From Saccoglossus kowalevskii (lineage: Eukaryota > Hemichordata > Enteropneusta > Harrimaniidae): a stretch of DNA of 10,998 bases. The stretch lies in NCBI RefSeq assembly GCF_000003605.2, contig NW_003154243.1:1-10998 (forward strand), given 5' to 3'. Positions within the stretch are counted from its first letter, which is position 1. Each line of letters begins with the position of its first letter. This document shows positions 7,895 to 10,998 of this stretch, piece by piece. The notes beneath the pieces are model-generated. The model had not been told where the DNA came from, ran no database searches, and saw only the letters and a program-made list of their open reading frames with translations. A program made the translations under genes and the position numbers.

Positions 7895-8137
7895 ATGAAC
7901 GACTTGACAAATGACATTCAGTTACTAAGACATGTCTTATGTACAATACAACAGACTGGAAGTGTTACTGTTGAGTCCAGATTTAAATTCATCTTATTTT
8001 GCCGCAATATTGTTCTTATATTCCTAAATCTTGTTGTTATATTTTTCCTTTTTTTAATTTTAATGAAATTCGCTTCATTGATTTTAAAATACATGTATAA
8101 TTACTATACAAGACGCGTGAAATTTCAACCTCGTTGA
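7895..8137 (+). CDS. Possible small membrane protein (80 aa), unrecognised
   Basis: An ATG-started frame of 80 codons lies between the two divergent genes. The first 30 residues are polar (MNDLTNDIQLLRHVLCTIQQ). Residues about 38-60 form a strongly hydrophobic stretch rich in I, L, V and F (NIVLIFLNLVVIFFLFLILM), followed by a basic tail (YYTRRVKF). This is the plan of a single-pass small membrane protein. A CCAAT box overlaps the start region (7889-7893). No relative is recognised, and no clear polyadenylation signal follows. T-rich DNA readily gives hydrophobic frames by chance, so it could be non-coding 5' DNA of the plus-strand gene. Confidence 0.25.
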   Translation: MNDLTNDIQLLRHVLCTIQQTGSVTVESRFKFILFCRNIVLIFLNLVVIFFLFLILMKFASLILKYMYNYYTRRVKFQPR

Positions 8138-8329
8138 AATTATTATTTCACAACACAATGTTAAACAATGAAAACTGATTATATATGTACTTGTTTTGTA
8201 TTAATAATGTATATAATATGTAATACGAAATAAGTATTTTATACTAATTTCCAGATATTACAAAACTATGTCATGGATATTTCGTTATTACTAGATTGCG
8301 TTTGAACGAGGATAACATTTAGAGGCAAA

Positions 8330-8404
8330 ATGGCGGCTTACTTGTTAAAATATTCGGTAACTGGATTATTATTGTTCGTGTTTTATTGCGTACAAGCGGA
8401 ACCG
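8330..8404 (+). CDS. First coding exon of a secreted or ER-targeted protein (signal peptide)
   Basis: ATG GCG starts a 25-codon exon ending at CCG|GTAAGA, a consensus donor, in phase 0. The start has a good context (AAAATGG), and an in-frame TGA lies 27 nt upstream, so this ATG is the true beginning of the frame. The peptide MAAYLLKYSVTGLLLFVFYC followed by VQAEP is a textbook signal peptide: a short n-region with one lysine, a hydrophobic core, and a likely cleavage after VQA. Reading past the donor gives a non-conserved-looking tail, so splicing is more likely. The exon lies head to head with AK5, 809 bp apart. In human the divergent neighbour of AK5 is PIGK, a GPI-transamidase subunit with a signal peptide; that identity is only a hypothesis here because no catalytic-domain exon is seen. 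Confidence 0.55.
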
Positions 8405-8536
8405 GTAAGAGGAATATCACCGCATAATGTGACGCATTTCATTACTTATATTTGTTTTATTTGGTTTTATGTCACTATATGTATACATCACACACCACTC
8501 AATGCTTCCGGGATATCGGTCTGCACACATGGCTAC

Positions 8537-8596
8537 TTAGCTGCAGTTCTGTAGCTCACTTGGTTTTGCTGTAGCGAGCTACAGAACTGCAGCTAA
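8537..8596. repeat. Perfect 21-bp inverted repeat with 18-nt loop
   Basis: TTAGCTGCAGTTCTGTAGCTC (split here as TTAGCTGCAG at 8537-8546 and TTCTGTAGCTC at 8547-8557) is matched without error by its reverse complement at 8576-8596. The loop is 18 nt. Just outside, GGCTACT occurs on both sides (8531 and 8598) as a short direct repeat, which may be a target duplication. The structure would form a stable RNA hairpin or DNA cruciform. Confidence 0.95.
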
Positions 8597-8713
8597 TGGC
8601 TACTGAGCTTAACAAGGTCGCGTGAGTTGCATCCTCCGCGGCACACCAAACACTGATGTCGTTCGGCCGGCAAAGGCGCCACTCACGCCTACATGTCAGG
8701 CCAATAGCTACTG

Positions 8714-8800
8714 TACTAGTTCTTATTGCACCACTTATAACTGTATCCCCTGCAGTAGTACCCAGTTCTTATTGCACCACATATTACTGTATCTAACTGT
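8714..8800. repeat. Two-copy tandem duplication, 46-bp period
   Basis: AGTTCTTATTGCACCAC starts at 8718 and again at 8764, each followed by a TTA/ACTGTATC-like stretch and each preceded by GTAC within a few bases. Two copies only, diverged at several sites. Confidence 0.85.
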
Positions 8801-8965
8801 GTACGTTTAAGTATTACACAACACTGACACCAGAAAGTACAGAAGTAAGGTCACTTAAAACTACAATTATGAAACTAAACTTACAAAATTACAAAACTAA
8901 AGAAAAAAAAATATAATACACATTAAAAAAATAAACAAACTACAAGTACACAAAAGTATAGATAA

Positions 8966-9400
8966 CAAAAACAACCTAATTATATACCCTATCAAAGGTA
9001 CATTACTTGGGGTTTGCAACGCGCATAGTACTGTATTGTCAAGATCCCATTCAAGTCTCATCTCGTAGATAGCGAGATTGATGCTACAACCTTCTGACAT
9101 GACATAGGCGATTTGTAATAAAACAATAAAACATGTGTTACCACATTCATAGTGAAAAAATATAATACATCGAAAATGTACAGAAAATATAGTTATCGTA
9201 ATCCGTCATATCGTGAGCAGCTATTTTGATCCACCTGGACATCCCAGTATCCTAGTTACCTCGGGCATGCACATTCGCATTTTTCTGAGTTGGAATGCTC
9301 ATGCAAGAGCGAGATTGTAACGGGATCTTGGTATCATGTCACCGTAGTTGCAGACCCCAAGTAATGTACCTCTGACCTATATATATAAAATATGTTTTTG
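8966..9400. mobile_element. Large inverted-repeat (fold-back/MITE-like) element
   Basis: AGGTACATTACTTGGGGT (8996-9013) is matched perfectly in reverse complement at 9354-9371. Weaker pairing extends outward to CAAAAACA (8966 region) against TGTTTTTG (9393-9400), and inward through TTGCAAC/GTTGCA and CAAGATCCC (9040-9048) against GGGATCTTG (9322-9330). The element spans about 435 bp and carries no transposase. It could be one fold-back transposon or two copies of a short repeat inserted tail to tail. Frames running through it are incidental. Confidence 0.7.
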
Positions 9401-9416
9401 AAATTCAGTTCCTCAC

Positions 9417-9673
9417 CTCCTTGGCTATTATTGCTGATTTTTCGTCGCCGGAGTGATTTACATTGTCAATTTTGGTTCCCAGAGCGTCTCTAATAAATAA
9501 CCTATCTAACCGCTGGACTGAATTAATGATATTATCAAAAAATCATAGAAGATTTTGTCGTTTTTGGCATCAACGTATTTTCGCTCAGAAACGCAAGGGT
9601 GATAAGACTTGATTTTCAAGGACGCAGGTTGTTTGGATCGAACTGTTTCTTTTGTTTTGAGTTCCTTGTAAAT
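9417..9673 (-). CDS. Probable exon of an unrecognised gene, with an apparent one-base frameshift
   Basis: On the minus strand a good acceptor (gttatgtttctag) opens an exon that ends at AAGGAG|GTGAGG, a strong donor. The first half reads IYKELKTKETVRSK and later YHPCVSERKYVDAKNDKIFY; the second half, in the next frame, reads NSVQRLDRLFIRDALGTK and later NHSGDEKSAIIAKE. Both halves are hydrophilic and protein-like. The switch falls at a T6 run (9537-9542), and one extra T would make the exon 258 nt, exactly 86 codons, phase 0 to phase 0. As given, a TAG at 9506-9508 closes the first frame. I do not recognise the protein. It could be a real exon with a sequencing slip, a recent pseudogene, or chance. 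It runs in the AK5 direction, upstream of AK5. Confidence 0.45.
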
Positions 9674-10165
9674 CTAGAAACATAACAACGTTGTTTTTTA
9701 GTGAATACAGAATATGTTTTGTTTCAATACAGGATTTTGATATGGGCAATCAGGCAATTTTAACAATTTCTTACTGGAGCGTCCCCTGTATAAATGGTCC
9801 TCTACTCTCCAAAAAATGACAAGGGTACTAGTCAAGAATAGACTTCCTGTTCAGCGCGTCTTTGATTGTAGCAATGTTTACACCACTGTACAAAAATACA
9901 CACACTCGCGAATTTGACAACATTCACCTGAGCGTTGTAGGATAGTGGGAATAGAAGCAAATAGATGGAAATGCCAGTTACGTCACTCATGAAGATTGAT
10001 GATTCGATTGGTGGCCGGGATAGATGTATTTAGTGTTCATTTCTATGCAAAGGTCTACATTTGCGATTGTTTTGGCTCTGCTGCTCTCTTGGCATGGGCA
10101 ACTATGTTACTTTTTTGTTTTACTATTCTGACGTTCACTTGATCAATTTTGTATATATCAGTCAG

Positions 10166-10357
10166 ACACTGACAGTAAGTAAGAAAACAGACCGGGACAT
10201 AGTCAACGCGGGACTCGGAGATCGTCATCGTACAACATTAATGAATGAAATTATACATTACAGTCTCATGCTTCCGAACAATCCGACATTTATGCTGGTG
10301 ACTGTGGAGAACAAAGTATACAAATACTGTCCACGATATACTGCAAAGTGGAAATAA
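10166..10357 (+). CDS. Possible short terminal exon, unrecognised
   Basis: An open frame closes with TAA inside AATAAA (10353-10358), so the stop and a polyadenylation signal coincide. An acceptor-like TATATATCAGTCAG ends at 10165, and from there the frame is phase 0, which would join the phase-0 donor of the signal-peptide exon at 8404. The result would be an 88-residue secreted protein. The peptide includes DIVNAGLGDRHRTTLMNEII and NKVYKYCPRYTAKWK and matches nothing I know. Against this, the acceptor's pyrimidine tract is weak and a strong donor-like GTAAGT lies inside at 10174. I treat the link to 8330 as speculative. Confidence 0.2.
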   Translation, partial: TLTVSKKTDRDIVNAGLGDRHRTTLMNEIIHYSLMLPNNPTFMLVTVENKVYKYCPRYTAKWK

Positions 10358-10664
10358 AACAAACAACTCTTTCTCGGGGATTTGGATTATAACACGATCT
10401 AAATCCAACGTTAAGCCTATAAATGTTCCATTGTTTTTAGTGCCAAACCCCTTTGTTAAGTACAACAACAAATATTTCATTGGTGTTTGTGAGCTCTTGT
10501 GTGATTGGTCAATGCATGGACAGCCTTTCCACTTCCGTGTTTTACTCCCTATCAATTTGGGCCCTGTTTAACCATAGACAGTATAGTAGTATAGTAACAC
10601 CAATGTCAAACGCTGTATGCCTAACGTAAGCTGGGCTGGAATATTATGATGAGCAAGTAAACAA

Positions 10665-10672
10665 TGACGTCA
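10665..10672. promoter_or_regulatory. Palindromic CRE motif
   Basis: TGACGTCA is a perfect cAMP-response-element palindrome. A related TTACGTCA lies at 9978-9985 and a CCAAT at 10602-ish, so this could be promoter DNA of a gene beyond the window. One 8-bp word alone is weak evidence. Confidence 0.3.
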
Positions 10673-10765
10673 TATTTACTTCCATGCGATGTCACTATTT
10701 AATTGAATAAAATTAAAAGTTAGTTTCAGACGGCAGTAATGTTTCCGTACATGTTATATTCAGTC

Positions 10766-10998
10766 TGTACCCCGTTTTCGACAAAATATTTGAATATTTT
10801 TGTTTTCATGGTGCATGAATCTTATTATGTTATTGTTTACCGACTATGCTCGTTTTTTATTTTTCTCTGCCACGCATTTTTTTTTCAAACAGACTTTGAA
10901 TTCGTATGTTCTCTCGTCTGTCACCGTCTTGACAATAGCTCACACTCTTTCAACCGGAATTCATGTCTAAGGTTGTATCCCGTTTTCGACAAAATACT
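10766..10998. repeat. Short direct repeat, 208 bp apart, at the window edge
   Basis: CCCGTTTTCGACAAAATA occurs at 10771-10788 and 10979-10996, each preceded by TGTA with one base difference. The second copy runs off the window. It may be a tandem repeat with a 208-bp period or the ends of a small inserted element. Confidence 0.8.

Larger units (their letters stand above)
7521..8329. promoter_or_regulatory. Divergent intergenic region between AK5 and the plus-strand signal-peptide gene
   Basis: This 809-bp stretch separates two oppositely directed start codons and should hold both promoters. The AK5-proximal part (about 7521-7640) contains several CpGs, the TATA-like box and GC-rich words such as GATCCAGCCGCACG. 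A second CpG-bearing patch with a CCAAT box lies near 7855-7895. The stretch 8140-8329 is very AT-rich with no motif I can name. The only open frame of note is the small membrane ORF listed separately. Confidence 0.5.
8405..8965. other. Probable intron 1 of the plus-strand gene, with fold-back and duplicated sequence
   Basis: After the donor at 8405 no coding exon is recognised. The stretch holds the 21-bp palindrome (8537-8596), an inverted pair GCGTGAGTTGC (8620-8630) and GCCACTCACGC (8678-8688) with one mismatch, and a 46-bp-period duplication (8714-8800). The part 8610-8700 is markedly richer in G+C and CpG than its surroundings, which suggests inserted repetitive DNA. The part 8870-8965 is A-rich. 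Confidence 0.5.
9674..10998. other. Region upstream of the unknown minus exon; no confident gene
   Basis: Moderate G+C compared with the intron graveyard, with several short open frames on both strands. Between 9674 and 10030 both strands offer acceptor- and donor-like sites (for example minus-strand acceptor tttttgtacag and donor GTAAGA around 9895-9775), but every frame between them contains a stop. An ATG at 10045 starts a 28-codon hydrophobic frame resembling a signal peptide, ending at TGA without a donor. CRE-like sites and a direct repeat are listed separately. No RNA gene was seen. Confidence 0.4.

Noticed and set aside
8897-9100. Minus-strand 67-codon frame with a hydrophobic end
   Set aside because: It lies in the arm of the inverted-repeat element and in A-rich flanking DNA; the start is shared with the repeat.
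9740-9920. Plus-strand frame with MTRVLVKNRLPVQRVFD and minus-strand frames over the same DNA
   Set aside because: Both strands are equally open over a short span and every acceptor-to-donor pairing contains a stop, so neither can be preferred.
10238-10555. Minus-strand 105-codon frame
   Set aside because: It begins at a TTG, has no motif or splice signals, and is antisense to the candidate terminal exon.
1-10998. tRNA, rRNA or Pol III SINE promoter boxes
   Set aside because: I saw no tRNA cloverleaf arms or a convincing B box on either strand by eye; a covariance-model search would be needed to exclude them.

Overview
The window looks like AT-rich nuclear DNA from an invertebrate animal; a mollusc or other lophotrochozoan fits best, but that is inference. 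The grounds are GT/AG-spliced exons, long introns, decayed DIRS and non-LTR (LINE) retroelements, small inverted-repeat elements, and no bacterial-style gene packing.

The one gene I can name with confidence is adenylate kinase 5 (AK5-like) on the minus strand. Exon 1 (7461-7520) starts with ATG, has an upstream in-frame stop, ends in a consensus donor, and lies about 64 bp downstream of a TATA-like box. Exon 2 (1054-1243) has a clean acceptor and donor. Together they encode the N-terminal docking/dimerisation-like region of AK5. The kinase domains must lie beyond position 1. Neither exon is obvious from open reading frames alone.

The 6.2-kb intron 1 (1244-7460) is a graveyard of mobile elements. 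From low to high coordinates it holds a 53-bp tandem repeat (1452-1678), a hairpin (2251-2348), a collapsed DIRS-type element on the minus strand (about 2586-4600, Gag-like, truncated reverse transcriptase, tyrosine recombinase), a LINE fragment with a ruined RT catalytic motif (about 4600-5481), a second, internally deleted LINE with an apparent 3' end (5482-6525), and a 233-bp MITE-like element next to a GT/AT microsatellite (7031-7295). A third LINE C-terminal fragment (600-873) sits in intron 2.

Upstream of AK5 lies a head-to-head region (7521-8329). On the plus strand at 8330-8404 is a first coding exon encoding a signal peptide followed by a strong splice donor. In human, AK5 is divergently paired with PIGK, a secretory-pathway protein, so a conserved PIGK-AK5 pair is a testable but unproven reading. 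A small ORF with a membrane segment (7895-8137) lies between the two genes.

The rest (8405-10998) has several fold-back structures: a perfect 21-bp palindrome at 8537-8596 and a 435-bp inverted-repeat element at about 8966-9400. It also has a probable unrecognised minus-strand exon (9417-9673) broken only by one missing T in a homopolymer, a possible short terminal exon (10166-10357), CRE-like sites and a short direct repeat at the window edge. I see no complete new biological system. The best leads are the divergent gene pair, the unidentified exon and the fold-back elements.
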